Source: Longimicrobiales bacterium (lineage in GTDB: Bacteria; Gemmatimonadota; Gemmatimonadetes; Longimicrobiales; Gaopeijiaceae). From it: 64,000 nt of DNA. Below the pieces are notes generated by a model, which saw nothing but the letters and a program-made list of their open reading frames with translations, made no database searches and was not told where the DNA came from. Location of the stretch: the NCBI GenBank assembly GCA_028284495.1, contig JANQRP010000032.1:124001-188000 (forward strand), read 5' to 3'. Every line of letters begins with the position of its first letter. The first letter of the stretch is position 1. This document shows, piece by piece, positions 1-9,259 of the stretch. The position numbers and the translations under genes were made by a program.

Positions 1-1
1 C

Positions 2-730
2 TCGGGCGCCGAAGGGCTGTCCGCCGAGCTCATGGACTCCCGCGAGGAGCTCGCCCGGGACCCGAGAACGCGCATGTCCACAGCGGGGATCGACCAGAAC
101 GCCATCGGCGCGTTCCTCGAGTCGCACCTTCCGCAGGAGCGGGTGGATCTCGACACGCTCGGCTTCGATTTCGGTGATCCGAACGCGCCGATCCAGATCC
201 TCGAGTTCAGCGACTTCGGGTGCGGGTACTGCCGTCAGTTCCACCTCGAGGCCTTCCCCACGCTCGTCGAGGAGTACGTGGACGCGGGCAAGGTCAAGTG
301 GAAGTACATCCCGATGCTGCTCGGCATCTTCCCGAACGCGATCGAGGCGGCGCAGGTCGGCGAGTGCGTCGGCAAGCAGGGGCTGTTCCGCGAGGTCAGC
401 GACGTGCTCTTCGAGCGGCAGTCCGACTGGAAGGGCGCGGGTGGCGACCCGATGCCCGTGCTGCTGGACATCGTCGAGCAGGCCGGCGGAGACCCGGCCG
501 CCACCGAGGCGTGCGTGGCCGAGGACCGGCATGCGTCCCGGATCGCTTCCGGCACCGCCTTCTTCGCCAATTCGGGTGGCCGCGGCACACCGACGTTCTT
601 CGTGACGGGATTCCAGCAGCCGATTCCCGGGGCCGTGCCGCTCGATCTCTTCCGTGAGGTACTCGACACCGTCTACGCCGCGTACTCGCGGGCCGAGGCG
701 GCCGGGGAGCTGGGTCCGAGCGGGAACTGA
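2..730 (+). CDS. DsbA-family thiol:disulfide oxidoreductase (5' end cut by window)
   Basis: Thioredoxin-fold protein of the DsbA/Thioredoxin_4 type, expected to act on disulfides outside the cytoplasm. Counting from the ATG at 32, the active site CGYC is at residues 64-67 in the context FSDFGCGYCRQFH. The cis-proline loop is GTPTFF, with P187. The insert between them is helical, as in DsbA. The frame stays open from the ATG at 32 back to base 2 with no stop. Since such proteins normally have an N-terminal signal or membrane anchor, which is missing here, the true start is probably left of the window. The family is clear; the exact substrate cannot be read. Confidence 0.85.
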   Translation, partial: SGAEGLSAELMDSREELARDPRTRMSTAGIDQNAIGAFLESHLPQERVDLDTLGFDFGDPNAPIQILEFSDFGCGYCRQFHLEAFPTLVEEYVDAGKVKWKYIPMLLGIFPNAIEAAQVGECVGKQGLFREVSDVLFERQSDWKGAGGDPMPVLLDIVEQAGGDPAATEACVAEDRHASRIASGTAFFANSGGRGTPTFFVTGFQQPIPGAVPLDLFREVLDTVYAAYSRAEAAGELGPSGN

Positions 731-876
731 CCCCTCGACGGGGCGGCGGCGGGACGGCCGGCGTGCTGGCGCGTGCCGGCGGCGCCCGGCACATTGGCGC
801 CGCGCGGGTCCCGTGCGTCGTCATCGGGGCTCGAACGTGTCACGACCCGTATTCCGTACCGAGCCCCGGAGTCATC

Positions 877-3432
877 ATGCGGCGCCCCACGCACGTCCTG
901 TCGATCCTCGCCTTCGCCGTGATCCTCGCGGTTCCCGTCGACGCGCAGGACGCCGACGACGCGCTCCCCACCATCGAGGAGGCCACCGAGGGGATGACCC
1001 GCCTCGATGGCTTCATCCCGATGTACTGGGACGCGGAAGAAGAGGAGATGCATCTCGAGATCTCCCTCTTCGACACCGACCTGCTCCACTACGTGTCGCT
1101 TCCCGCGGGGCTCGGCCAGAACGACCTGGGCCTGAACCGTGGAGACCTCGGTCCCTCGCAGGTGATCCGCTTCCGGCTCACCGGACCGCGGATCATGATG
1201 GTCGAGCCGAACTACGCCTTCCGCGCGGTGAGCGACGATCCGCTCGAGGTGAGGTCGGTCGACGACGGTTTCCCGACCTCGATCCACTGGGGGTTCGACA
1301 TCGCGGCCCGGACCGGTGATCGGTATCTGGTCGACGCGACCGACTTCTTCATGCGCGACGCGTTCGGGCTGGCGCGCAGGCTTCAGGGTCAGGGCTCCTT
1401 CCGGCTCGAGAACTCCCGCAGCTCCTTCCATCAGCCGCGCACACGCAACTTCCCGGACAACACGGAGGTCGAGCTCGAGATGACCTTCGTGGCTCCGACT
1501 GCGGGGGGGACGCTGAACAGCGTGACGCCGACGGGCACGGCGCTCACGGTCCGGCAGCACCACTCCTTCGTCCGCCTCCCCCCGATGGGAGAGTACGAGG
1601 TGCGGGAGTACGATCCGCGTTCCGGCTTCTTCAGCGGCGGCTACATGGACTTCGCAACGCCGATCCAGGAGCCGCTCCGGAAGCAGTTCATCCGGCGCCA
1701 TCGCCTCGAGAAGCAGAACCCGAATGCGGCGATGAGCCCCCCGGTGGAGCCGATCGTCTACTACCTCGATCCGGGGACGCCCGAGCCGGTGCGGACCGCC
1801 CTCATCGAGGGCGGGAACTGGTGGAATCAGGCGTTCGAGGCCGCCGGCTTCATCGACGCCTTCCGGGTCGAGGTGCTGCCGGCCGACGCGGACCCGATGG
1901 ACGTCCGCTACAACGTCATCCAGTGGGTCCACCGGTCCACCCGGGGCTGGAGCTACGGCAGCTCGATCTCGGATCCGCGTACCGGTGAGATCCTGAAGGG
2001 GCACGTGACCCTCGGGTCGCTCCGCGTCCGGCAGGACTACCTGCTCGGGGAGGGGCTGACGGCGCCGTACCCGACCGGAGACGAGGATCCGCAGGACATC
2101 CTGGACATGTCGCTGCTCCGGATCCGGCAGCTTTCCGCGCACGAGATCGGCCACACGATCGGGCTGGCGCACAACTACATCTCGAGCGCCCAGCGTGCGG
2201 CGGGCAACCAGTCGGTGATGGAGTACCCGCACCCCCGCACGACCGTGAACGCGGACGGCACGATCAACGTCGACGAGGCGTACGACCGCGGGATCGGCCG
2301 GTGGGACGAGATCGCGATCATGTACGGCTACTCCGACTTCCCCGACGGGACCGACGAGGCCGCTGCGCTGGAGGCGATCCTCCAGGAAGGGATCGCGGAG
2401 GGCACGACCTTCCGGCCGAATCAGGGCGTCCATCCGCAGACCGGCGTCTGGGACAACGGCGACAACCTCGCCACGGAGCTGAACCGGATGATGGACGTAC
2501 GCCGGATCGCGCTGGACCGGTTCGGCGAGGCCACGATCCGGAACGGCGAGCCGATCGCGGCGATGGAGGACGTCTTCGTTCCGCTCTACCTCCATCACCG
2601 CTATCAGGTCGAATCGACCGTCAACGCGCTCGGAGGCCAGTACTACACCTTCGCGATGCGGGGCGACGGCCAGGAGCCGGTCCGTCGGGTGCCCGCGACC
2701 GAGCAGCGGCAGGCGCTCGACGCGCTGCTGCGGACCCTCGATCCGGCGGAGCTCGCCGTGCCGGAGGCGGTGCGCGAGAACGTCCCGCCGCGACCGAGCG
2801 GGCTCGGGGGAGGGAACGAGCTCTTCGGCGGGTGGACGGGGCCGACCTTCGACCCGATCGCACCGGCGGCCACCGCGGCGAGCGTGACGCTGTCACAGCT
2901 GCTCAACCCCAGCCGGGCGGCGCGGCTGGTGCAGCAGAAGGCGCTCGATCCGAGCCTGCCGGGGCTCGACGACGTGCTCCTCGAGCTTCGCGACGAGGTC
3001 GTGATCGGCGGGGGACCCGGCTCGGCCTACCTCGACGAGATCAAGCGAACCGTCGCCATCGTCTACGTCGACGAGCTCATGGACCTCGCCGACAGCAACT
3101 CGATGCCTCAGGTGCAGGCCATCGCCTCGTACGAGCTCGAGCAGCTCCAGCCGATTCTCGCAGGTGCGGACGGCAGGGGCTGGGAGTACACGGGGCACAT
3201 GCTGTCACGCAGGATCGAGTCGTTCCTGAACCGGCCGATGGCCCCGTACAGCCCGCCCGCGGCAGCCCCCGGAGCGCCCCCCGGAAGCCCGATCGGCGAC
3301 CCGGGCCGGGGCCTCGGCACGATTGGTGCACCCGGAGCGTGGTTGATTCCGGGGCTCGGTACCAACGGCGACCCCCTCGGAATCGGAAACATGATCGGGA
3401 GCATGCCGCTCCTGAGGTGTGACTGGATGTAG
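877..3432 (+). CDS. secreted zinc metalloprotease (DUF5117/DUF5118/DUF4953 type)
   Basis: Large exported metallopeptidase of 851 residues. The ATG at 877 is chosen because it starts a clean signal peptide (MRRPTHVLSILAFAVILAV, then an AQ-type cleavage site); the reading frame is open further upstream but that part has no coding character. The zinc site is HEIGHTIGLAHN, with H422, E423, H426 and H432, followed by a downstream Met-containing segment (QSVMEYP) typical of metzincins. The order of N-terminal beta-rich region, central catalytic domain and long C-terminal helical region matches the zinc-dependent metalloproteases annotated with DUF5117 and DUF4953. The C-terminal tail is rich in Pro and Gly. 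The substrate is unknown. A barrel gene follows after 19 bp. Confidence 0.9.
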   Translation: MRRPTHVLSILAFAVILAVPVDAQDADDALPTIEEATEGMTRLDGFIPMYWDAEEEEMHLEISLFDTDLLHYVSLPAGLGQNDLGLNRGDLGPSQVIRFRLTGPRIMMVEPNYAFRAVSDDPLEVRSVDDGFPTSIHWGFDIAARTGDRYLVDATDFFMRDAFGLARRLQGQGSFRLENSRSSFHQPRTRNFPDNTEVELEMTFVAPTAGGTLNSVTPTGTALTVRQHHSFVRLPPMGEYEVREYDPRSGFFSGGYMDFATPIQEPLRKQFIRRHRLEKQNPNAAMSPPVEPIVYYLDPGTPEPVRTALIEGGNWWNQAFEAAGFIDAFRVEVLPADADPMDVRYNVIQWVHRSTRGWSYGSSISDPRTGEILKGHVTLGSLRVRQDYLLGEGLTAPYPTGDEDPQDILDMSLLRIRQLSAHEIGHTIGLAHNYISSAQRAAGNQSVMEYPHPRTTVNADGTINVDEAYDRGIGRWDEIAIMYGYSDFPDGTDEAAALEAILQEGIAEGTTFRPNQGVHPQTGVWDNGDNLATELNRMMDVRRIALDRFGEATIRNGEPIAAMEDVFVPLYLHHRYQVESTVNALGGQYYTFAMRGDGQEPVRRVPATEQRQALDALLRTLDPAELAVPEAVRENVPPRPSGLGGGNELFGGWTGPTFDPIAPAATAASVTLSQLLNPSRAARLVQQKALDPSLPGLDDVLLELRDEVVIGGGPGSAYLDEIKRTVAIVYVDELMDLADSNSMPQVQAIASYELEQLQPILAGADGRGWEYTGHMLSRRIESFLNRPMAPYSPPAAAPGAPPGSPIGDPGRGLGTIGAPGAWLIPGLGTNGDPLGIGNMIGSMPLLRCDWM

Positions 3433-3451
3433 ATCCGCCACGGAGGTGACG

Positions 3452-4087
3452 ATGGGCGCCGAAGACAGGTACAGACCCGATTCGAGGCGCTCGTCGCCGT
3501 GGCGAGCCGCGCGATCGTCCCGAGCGGCGACGCTCGTCGCAGTCCTCGTCGCCACCGCCGCCCTCCTGGCGATGCCGGGCACGGCGTCCGGGCAGGGCAC
3601 AGGCGGGCAGGACGCCCTCTGGTGGTCCGTCGGTGCGGGCGCGGGTTCGGTCCGTCTGACGTGCGACATCTGCGCCACCGACCGCGATCAGGGCGTCACG
3701 CTGCACCTGGGGCTCGGCGCTCACGCCCGGGACAACCTCGACGTCGGGCTCGAACTCGGGGCGTGGACGCGCGAGGACGGCAACGTCCGCGAAACCGCCC
3801 GCAGAATCGACCTCCGCGCCATCCTGCGGCCGTGGGCGGGGTCGGGTTTCCACGTGATCGGCGGCATCGGGTGGATCGGCTACTCCGCCGACGAGCTGGG
3901 CTACGATTCCGTGGCACTTTCTGCCGGCGCCGGGTGGGATTTTCCGCTTTCGGGTCGGTGGCGCGTCGGAAATCGGGTCCTGCTGGACGCCGCGTCCTAC
4001 GGGTCGTTCTCGAATGATCAGGGCGTCGCGGCGAGCGAAGTGAGCCTCTCCATCGCCCGCCTCGAGGTGGTGCTGATCCGGCGCTGA
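3452..4087 (+). CDS. predicted outer-membrane beta-barrel protein
   Basis: Exported protein of 211 residues with no recognised family. The ATG at 3452 is preceded by GGAGGT at 3442-3447, which fixes the start; it lies 19 bp after the metalloprotease stop, so the two may be co-transcribed. An Arg-rich N-region is followed by a hydrophobic stretch (AATLVAVLVATAALLAMPG) and an SGQ cleavage site. The mature part alternates hydrophobic and polar residues with many Gly and Trp, has two Cys close together (TCDIC), and ends in strand-like RLEVVLIRR. This fits a small 8-stranded barrel of the OmpA/OprF-like fold. Function unknown. Confidence 0.7.
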   Translation: MGAEDRYRPDSRRSSPWRAARSSRAATLVAVLVATAALLAMPGTASGQGTGGQDALWWSVGAGAGSVRLTCDICATDRDQGVTLHLGLGAHARDNLDVGLELGAWTREDGNVRETARRIDLRAILRPWAGSGFHVIGGIGWIGYSADELGYDSVALSAGAGWDFPLSGRWRVGNRVLLDAASYGSFSNDQGVAASEVSLSIARLEVVLIRR

Positions 4088-4223
4088 CGACGCCCGGAAA
4101 CTGGCGCGATTCCTGCATGCATGGTGCCCGGGAGAATGTAGTCTCCCGAGGTAGCGTGTCAGGCCGCATCGACGGCCACCGGCTTCCTCCCCACACGAGT
4201 ACGTATCGATGGAGGGGTCGGTC

Positions 4224-5474
4224 ATGCAGGTTCGTCGTTCGTCCACCGCGGGGCTCACCGTGCTGTCGCTCCTGGCGCTCTTCGCCTGCGAGTCGTCCGA
4301 CAATCCCACCGGCCCCGGCGATGGCATCGGAGGTCCGCCCCCCGGGGCCGAGCTGTCGTTCGCGTACGGCCGCTGGGAGCCCAGCCAGTACGACACCTGC
4401 TCGAAGGAAATCCACGACGCGTACTCGACCATCGGCCCGGACGGGAAGGTCTACCCGACGTGGCACCCCCCGGTGGACCCGATGACCGGATGCACCTTCG
4501 GCCACGAGCATGGCCGGGACCCGCGAGGCTCCGCCCTCTGGAACGAGGTCGGCCCGATCCCGTTCGGCTACGCCAACGAGCATCTGCTGGCGAGTGGCTT
4601 CCCCGACGAGCGGCACGAAGACCACGTCGGCCACAAGATCGAGTGGGAGAACGGCATGGAGATGCGGCTCGGCGGCGGCGGCTCCGCGGTGTTCGACATC
4701 ACCTGCGACGTGATGACCAAGATGCACCAGGGCACGCATTCGCCGGACGCCTACACCAACAACATGCACGAGGTGGTCTACCACCTTCGCTGCTCCGACG
4801 GGAGCGGGTTCAGCGCGACCCTCCTCACGCCGATCGGCCGGGGAGGCGAGCTGGTCGCCTCCTGCGAGCGGGATCGCCACCATGTGGCGGGACTTCCCAG
4901 TCCGGTCACGTCGCCGAACGGTGGCGGCAGGCGCGCGATCCCCGACGCGGCCTGCGTGCAGGACCGCGTGATCCAGCGGCTGTCGGCGGGAGAGAATCCG
5001 AATTTCCGGAGCGCCCTCAAGGAGAGCTGGGAGATCAACGCCCGGCTCAAGGCGGACGGAGGCAACACGCTGGTCTCGTTCAACCCGTACTTCCAGGTCG
5101 AGGACCCGAGTCGCTACTTCGACCCTGCCCAGGAGCGTTCGCTGGGGCGGCCGGTCGAACTCTGCGACCTCGCGGGTGCGCGTGAGCGCTCGCCGTGCGA
5201 GGGCGTCCCGCCCGGAACCCCGTGGGACTCACCGGCGTCGCCGTTCGTCGGAGCCGACCGCTTCGTGGACATCAACGCCAACCGTGTGCGGAACGAGGAC
5301 GGGCCGGTGAACTGGTACACGGATCCCCTCGGCGGAAGCGGAAGTCCGTTCCCGTTCCCGGGCTCGATCCGCCAGTGGATCGCCTCGATCGACAACTCGG
5401 CCCTGGACTTGCATGGACCGGTCATCGGGCGCAGCCGTAACTACGGCGGACAGGGCGTCCACGCGCCGAACTGA
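4224..5474 (+). CDS. lipoprotein of unknown function
   Basis: Lipoprotein of 416 residues. The start is the ATG at 4224, preceded by GGAGGGG at 4211-4217, rather than the in-frame ATG at 4209 that lies inside the ribosome-binding site. The signal ends in the lipobox LFAC and is followed by a Pro/Gly-rich linker (NPTGPGDGIGG). The mature protein has a block rich in His and Asp (CTFGHEHGRDPRGS, then HEDHVGHK) and several Cys, which could bind metal or form disulfides. I do not recognise the family. It stands between two barrel genes in a block of exported proteins, with 19 bp to the next start. Confidence 0.7.
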   Translation: MQVRRSSTAGLTVLSLLALFACESSDNPTGPGDGIGGPPPGAELSFAYGRWEPSQYDTCSKEIHDAYSTIGPDGKVYPTWHPPVDPMTGCTFGHEHGRDPRGSALWNEVGPIPFGYANEHLLASGFPDERHEDHVGHKIEWENGMEMRLGGGGSAVFDITCDVMTKMHQGTHSPDAYTNNMHEVVYHLRCSDGSGFSATLLTPIGRGGELVASCERDRHHVAGLPSPVTSPNGGGRRAIPDAACVQDRVIQRLSAGENPNFRSALKESWEINARLKADGGNTLVSFNPYFQVEDPSRYFDPAQERSLGRPVELCDLAGARERSPCEGVPPGTPWDSPASPFVGADRFVDINANRVRNEDGPVNWYTDPLGGSGSPFPFPGSIRQWIASIDNSALDLHGPVIGRSRNYGGQGVHAPN

Positions 5475-5493
5475 TCCTCCCGATCCGCACGTC

Positions 5494-6117
5494 ATGACCC
5501 GATCGCCTCTTGCCGTCGCCCTCGTCGTCGCCGCACTGCTCGGCGTGGCGTCGCCGGCCTCCGCCCAGATCCTGCACGACTCGCCGCGCCTCACCGGCGT
5601 TCTGGACGAGTCGGGATTCGGGGTGTTCTATCTGCGCCCCTCGTCCCTCCCTGGCGACGACATGGGCGTTCTCGTGACGTGGAAGCCCTCGGGGCTCCCG
5701 GCGTCCACGCGGCTCCGGTTCGGTGGTGGAATCGGGTCGGGCGACTCGGAGGCCGGATTCGCGGGACTCGACGTGCGTGTGCCCCTCCGCCCGGCGGCGG
5801 GGGGATCCGTGCTGCTCGCTTGGACAGCCGGCGTCGGCGGCTCGTACGGCGAGTGGGGTGTCGTCAGTCTTCCTCTGGGTCTCGTGGCCGGGGTGGTGTG
5901 GTCCGAAGGCGCGGTCACGATCTCGCCATGGGCCGGAGTGGGCGTCGGCTTCGACTTCCAGTTCGGCGACGAAGCGCCGGACGAGGACTTCGAGATCCGG
6001 CCCGCGGCGGATCTCGGCCTCGACCTCTCCTTCGACGAGGCGCGGAGGTTCACCGTCCGCGCGGGTCTGTCCCTCGGCGATCGGAACGCGGTGGCCGTGG
6101 GCGTCGCCATTCGCTGA
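5494..6117 (+). CDS. predicted outer-membrane beta-barrel protein
   Basis: Exported protein of 207 residues. The ATG at 5494 begins a standard signal peptide (MTRSPLAVALVVAALLGVA, cleavage after ASA). The mature part is strand-rich with alternating residues, many Gly, and a final strand RNAVAVGVAIR that ends without a terminal Phe. This is the pattern of small 8-stranded barrels. It follows the lipoprotein stop by 19 bp and is the last gene before the padR promoter region. No family name can be given from sequence alone. Confidence 0.65.
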   Translation: MTRSPLAVALVVAALLGVASPASAQILHDSPRLTGVLDESGFGVFYLRPSSLPGDDMGVLVTWKPSGLPASTRLRFGGGIGSGDSEAGFAGLDVRVPLRPAAGGSVLLAWTAGVGGSYGEWGVVSLPLGLVAGVVWSEGAVTISPWAGVGVGFDFQFGDEAPDEDFEIRPAADLGLDLSFDEARRFTVRAGLSLGDRNAVAVGVAIR

Positions 6118-6173
6118 TCCGGCGACCCGAAGCGCATCTCCGAAACCGCAGGGCCCGTTGCCACGTCGTGCTC

Positions 6174-6204
6174 CCTGGATAATCTTGGGATTGTCAATAA
6201 TATG
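6174..6204 (+). promoter_or_regulatory. AT-rich island, probable padR promoter/operator
   Basis: In otherwise GC-rich DNA this stretch is AT-rich and holds GATAAT (6178-6183) and TAATAT (6198-6203), either of which could be a -10 element. It lies directly upstream of the padR start. Auto-regulated PadR genes paired with orphan permeases usually carry such a site. No convincing -35 element or clean palindrome was found, so the limits are approximate. Confidence 0.4.
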
Positions 6205-6216
6205 GGAGGGATGTCG

Positions 6217-6558
6217 ATGGCCGAGGGACCGACCACGCTGGCGGAGTTCGAGGAGCTTGTGCTGCTCGCGGTTCTCCGCAGCGACGGCGAGGCGTACGGC
6301 GCTCCGCTCCAGCGGGAGCTCGAGGAGCGTGCGAGGCGCTCCGTCTCCGTCTCGACCATCTACGTCACGCTGATCCGGCTCGAGGAGAAGGGCTTCCTCA
6401 CCTCGAGGAAGGGCCGACCGACCGCCGAACGCGGAGGCAAGGCGAAGCGCCTGTTCGAAGCGACCGCCGACGGAATCGAGGCGCTCCGCGTAACGCGCGC
6501 ACTGCGAGACCGGATGTGGGACGGCGTGGAGCTCCCGGACGCCGCGCAGGAGCGATGA
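6217..6558 (+). CDS. PadR-family transcriptional regulator
   Basis: Winged-helix regulator of 113 residues. The start at 6217 is preferred because GGGAGGG (6204-6210) then has a 6 nt spacing; ATGs at 6202 and 6211 overlap or touch that site. The PadR core is plain: FEELVLLAVLR, then DGEAYGAPLQRELEERA, STIYVTLIRLEEKGFL and a wing with RPTAERGGKAKRLF. It is the short PadR form that consists of the winged helix and a brief C-terminal helix. The permease gene begins 4 bp after its stop, so it most likely controls that operon, including itself. Confidence 0.9.
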   Translation: MAEGPTTLAEFEELVLLAVLRSDGEAYGAPLQRELEERARRSVSVSTIYVTLIRLEEKGFLTSRKGRPTAERGGKAKRLFEATADGIEALRVTRALRDRMWDGVELPDAAQER

Positions 6559-6562
6559 CGCG

Positions 6563-9259
6563 ATGCCCCGCGGGCGTCGCAACTGGCTGCTCCGCTGGAT
6601 CGAGTCGCGCACACCGGTCTCGCTGCGCGACTACGTCGTGGGCGATCTCGAGGAGGCGTTCAACGCGCGCCGCGAGCGGAGCCGTCTCGGGGCGTGGCGC
6701 TGGCTCGTCGCGCAGGCGGTCCGGTTCGAGGCGGGTGAGCTACGGGGCGCCGCGGAGCGGCTCGACGGCCGCTGGGGCAGGGGGCGCCCGGCGCGGATGC
6801 GTACCGGTGGAGGAGGGGTGGAGATGATCTGGAGAGACGTGAAGTATGCGCTTCGGCGGCTGGTCCGCAGTCCGGTGTTCACGGTCGTGGCGGTCCTTTC
6901 GCTCGCACTCGGCACCGGCGCGAACACCGCGATCTTCACCCTCTTCAAGAGCGTCTTCCTGGCGGACCCGGGCATCGATCGACCCGATCGGGTCGTCCAG
7001 ATCTACCGTGATCTCGACGACCCGCGGACAGGCAACTCGAGCCGCCACTGGTCGATCAGCTGGGTGGACTACCGCCGCATGGTCGAGGAGACGGACGGCG
7101 CCTTCTCCCATGCGACCGCGTATCGGCCGATGCAGGGCCGGACGGAGCCGACCGGAGACGCCGTGGTGACGTCGCTCTGGGTGTCGGGCGACTACTTCGG
7201 TACCCTGGGCGCCGCGTTCCTGCAGGGCCGGGGCTTCACGCCCGGCGTCGAGACGGACGTCGAGGACGGGCCGGACGTGGTCGTGCTCGATCACGCCTAC
7301 TGGGTCGACGCGATGGGCGCCGATCCCGATGCGCTCGGCAGCACGATCCGCGTGAACGGCGAACCGCACACCGTGGTCGGCATCCTGTCACCCGAGTTCC
7401 GCGGTGTGTCCACCGGCATCCACTTCGAGATCTACGTGCCCGACCGCGGCGCCTTCGCGAGTCCGGGGAGCGACAACCTCGTGGGCGCGGCCAGACTGGC
7501 CGAGGGCGTGTCGATCCCAAGGGTCGAGCAGACGATGGCGGCGATCGCGGCCCGGGTGAATGAGACGCGGCCGGCCAACCTCAGCCGTCGCGCGTACACG
7601 GTCGTGCCGCAGGACGACGTGTCGATCCATCCGGAGTTCGACGGCTTTGCCACCGCCTTCTCGCTCATCCTGTTCGGCGTGGTCGGCACCGTCCTGCTCA
7701 TCACGTGCACGAACCTCGCGTCCTTCCAGCTGGCGCGGACCGCCGATCGCCAGCGCGAATTCGCCGTCCGCCGTGCCATCGGTGCCGATACCGGACAGAT
7801 GCTCCGACAGCTGCTCATCGAGTCGACGATGCTCGGCGTCGCGGGCTCCGCGCTCGGCGTCTGGCTCGCGCTCGCGGGGCTTCGGGCGCTCCTCTCGATC
7901 GACCTGCCGCTGGACATCGTCCGCGTGGACCTCACGCCCGACGCCCTGGTGCTGACGTTCTCGCTGCTCGTCGGTATCGCCGCCGGGCTCCTCTTCGGCC
8001 TTCTGCCGGCCATCGCGGCGTCACGGGTCCCGGTGGCGGCGACGCTCAGGGGCGAGAGCGGGAAGACCAGCGGCGGAGGATCGCAGCGCATCCGGGGTGC
8101 GCTCGTGGTCGGGCAGGTCGCGCTCTCGCTGGCACTCCTCATCGCGGCCGGACTCTTCTCGCGGAGCCTCCTCGTGGCGCTCGACGTCGATCCGGGCTTC
8201 GACCGGTACGGGGTGTCCACGATCATCGTCGACGCGGGCACCAGCGGGTACGAAGCCGGTGAGCCCACGCGCCGGCTCCTGGCGGACATCCAGCGACAGG
8301 TCGAGGAGTTGCCCGGCGTCCAGCAGGTGGCGCTGACGAGCCGGGTTCCGCTCGAACTCGGCATCTGGAGGACCCACGTGCGTCGGCCCGATGTCGAGTA
8401 CCCGGAGGGTGTGGACGGCGTCTATCCGGAGTACGCGATCGTCTCGCCCGGGTACTTCGATCTGATGGGTATGCGCATGATCGAGGGGATCGACTTCACC
8501 GGTCTCCCGCTTGCCGACAGCGCGGAGATGGAGCTTGTGGTGGACTCGGTCTTCGCTCGCGAGGTGTGGCCGGAGGTGCGCAGCCCGCTGGGTCGGGTCG
8601 TCGAGATGGACGGGTACGGCCGAACGGCGCGCGTCATCGGCGTGATCGCCACCCACAAGAACCGCACGCTCGGCGAGGAGCCCGAGGGCTATGCCTACGT
8701 CCCGCTCGCGGCGTCGTCCCAGCAGACGATGCGCGTGCTGGCCCGGGGGCCCGGCGGTAGCGGCCTCGCCACGCGGATGCGAGACCTGGCGAAGGCGTCG
8801 GATCCCGACCTGTACGTCCACACCGTGCAGACGCTCGAGGACGCCACGGACACCGTGTTCTTCCTTCCCCGCCTCGCCGCCGTCCTGCTGTCGCTGTTCG
8901 GCGTGCTGGCGCTCTTCATCGCCTCACTCGGGCTGTGGGGCCTGGTGCGCTATTCCATCGCCCGCCGCGAGAAGGAGATCGGGATTCGCCTGTCGCTGGG
9001 CGCGAAGCCCGCCGCGGTCGTGCGGGCGATGACCGCGTCCGGAACGCGCCTCGCCCTGATCGGATCGGGCATCGGGGTGATACTCGGCGTGGCCGTGGGG
9101 CTCGGGCTGGAGCCGTACCTCTTCGGCGTGCGGGCGTTCGACCCGATCACGCTGATCGTCCTTCCCGGCTTCCTCATGGGTGTGGCCGCGCTCGCCGCGT
9201 GGCTGCCGGCTCGCCACGCGGCTGAGGTGGATCCGATGGTGACGCTCAGGACCGAGTGA
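6563..9259 (+). CDS. MacB/FtsX-type ABC permease, orphan, with PadR-linked N-terminal prefix domain
   Basis: Permease of 898 residues. The first ~85 residues form a cytosolic helical prefix (RNWLLRWIESRTPVSLRDYVVGDLEEAF) of the kind seen only in permeases next to padR. Two MacB-type units follow: a first TM helix at about residue 105 (VAVLSLALGTGANTAIFTL), a periplasmic MacB_PCD domain, three TM helices with the FtsX segment, then a second periplasmic domain and a last FtsX segment ending in WLPARHAAEVDPMVTLR. No ATPase gene is nearby, which matches the acidobacterial duplicated orphan permeases (ADOP). The transported substrate is unknown. Its stop overlaps the 3' end of the convergent gene by 14 bp. 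Confidence 0.9.
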   Translation: MPRGRRNWLLRWIESRTPVSLRDYVVGDLEEAFNARRERSRLGAWRWLVAQAVRFEAGELRGAAERLDGRWGRGRPARMRTGGGGVEMIWRDVKYALRRLVRSPVFTVVAVLSLALGTGANTAIFTLFKSVFLADPGIDRPDRVVQIYRDLDDPRTGNSSRHWSISWVDYRRMVEETDGAFSHATAYRPMQGRTEPTGDAVVTSLWVSGDYFGTLGAAFLQGRGFTPGVETDVEDGPDVVVLDHAYWVDAMGADPDALGSTIRVNGEPHTVVGILSPEFRGVSTGIHFEIYVPDRGAFASPGSDNLVGAARLAEGVSIPRVEQTMAAIAARVNETRPANLSRRAYTVVPQDDVSIHPEFDGFATAFSLILFGVVGTVLLITCTNLASFQLARTADRQREFAVRRAIGADTGQMLRQLLIESTMLGVAGSALGVWLALAGLRALLSIDLPLDIVRVDLTPDALVLTFSLLVGIAAGLLFGLLPAIAASRVPVAATLRGESGKTSGGGSQRIRGALVVGQVALSLALLIAAGLFSRSLLVALDVDPGFDRYGVSTIIVDAGTSGYEAGEPTRRLLADIQRQVEELPGVQQVALTSRVPLELGIWRTHVRRPDVEYPEGVDGVYPEYAIVSPGYFDLMGMRMIEGIDFTGLPLADSAEMELVVDSVFAREVWPEVRSPLGRVVEMDGYGRTARVIGVIATHKNRTLGEEPEGYAYVPLAASSQQTMRVLARGPGGSGLATRMRDLAKASDPDLYVHTVQTLEDATDTVFFLPRLAAVLLSLFGVLALFIASLGLWGLVRYSIARREKEIGIRLSLGAKPAAVVRAMTASGTRLALIGSGIGVILGVAVGLGLEPYLFGVRAFDPITLIVLPGFLMGVAALAAWLPARHAAEVDPMVTLRTE

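Noticed and set aside
673..2598. An open frame of 641 codons on the minus strand opposite the metalloprotease
   Set aside because: Same composition artefact; the plus-strand protein has a signal peptide and a zinc motif, the minus-strand one has nothing recognisable.
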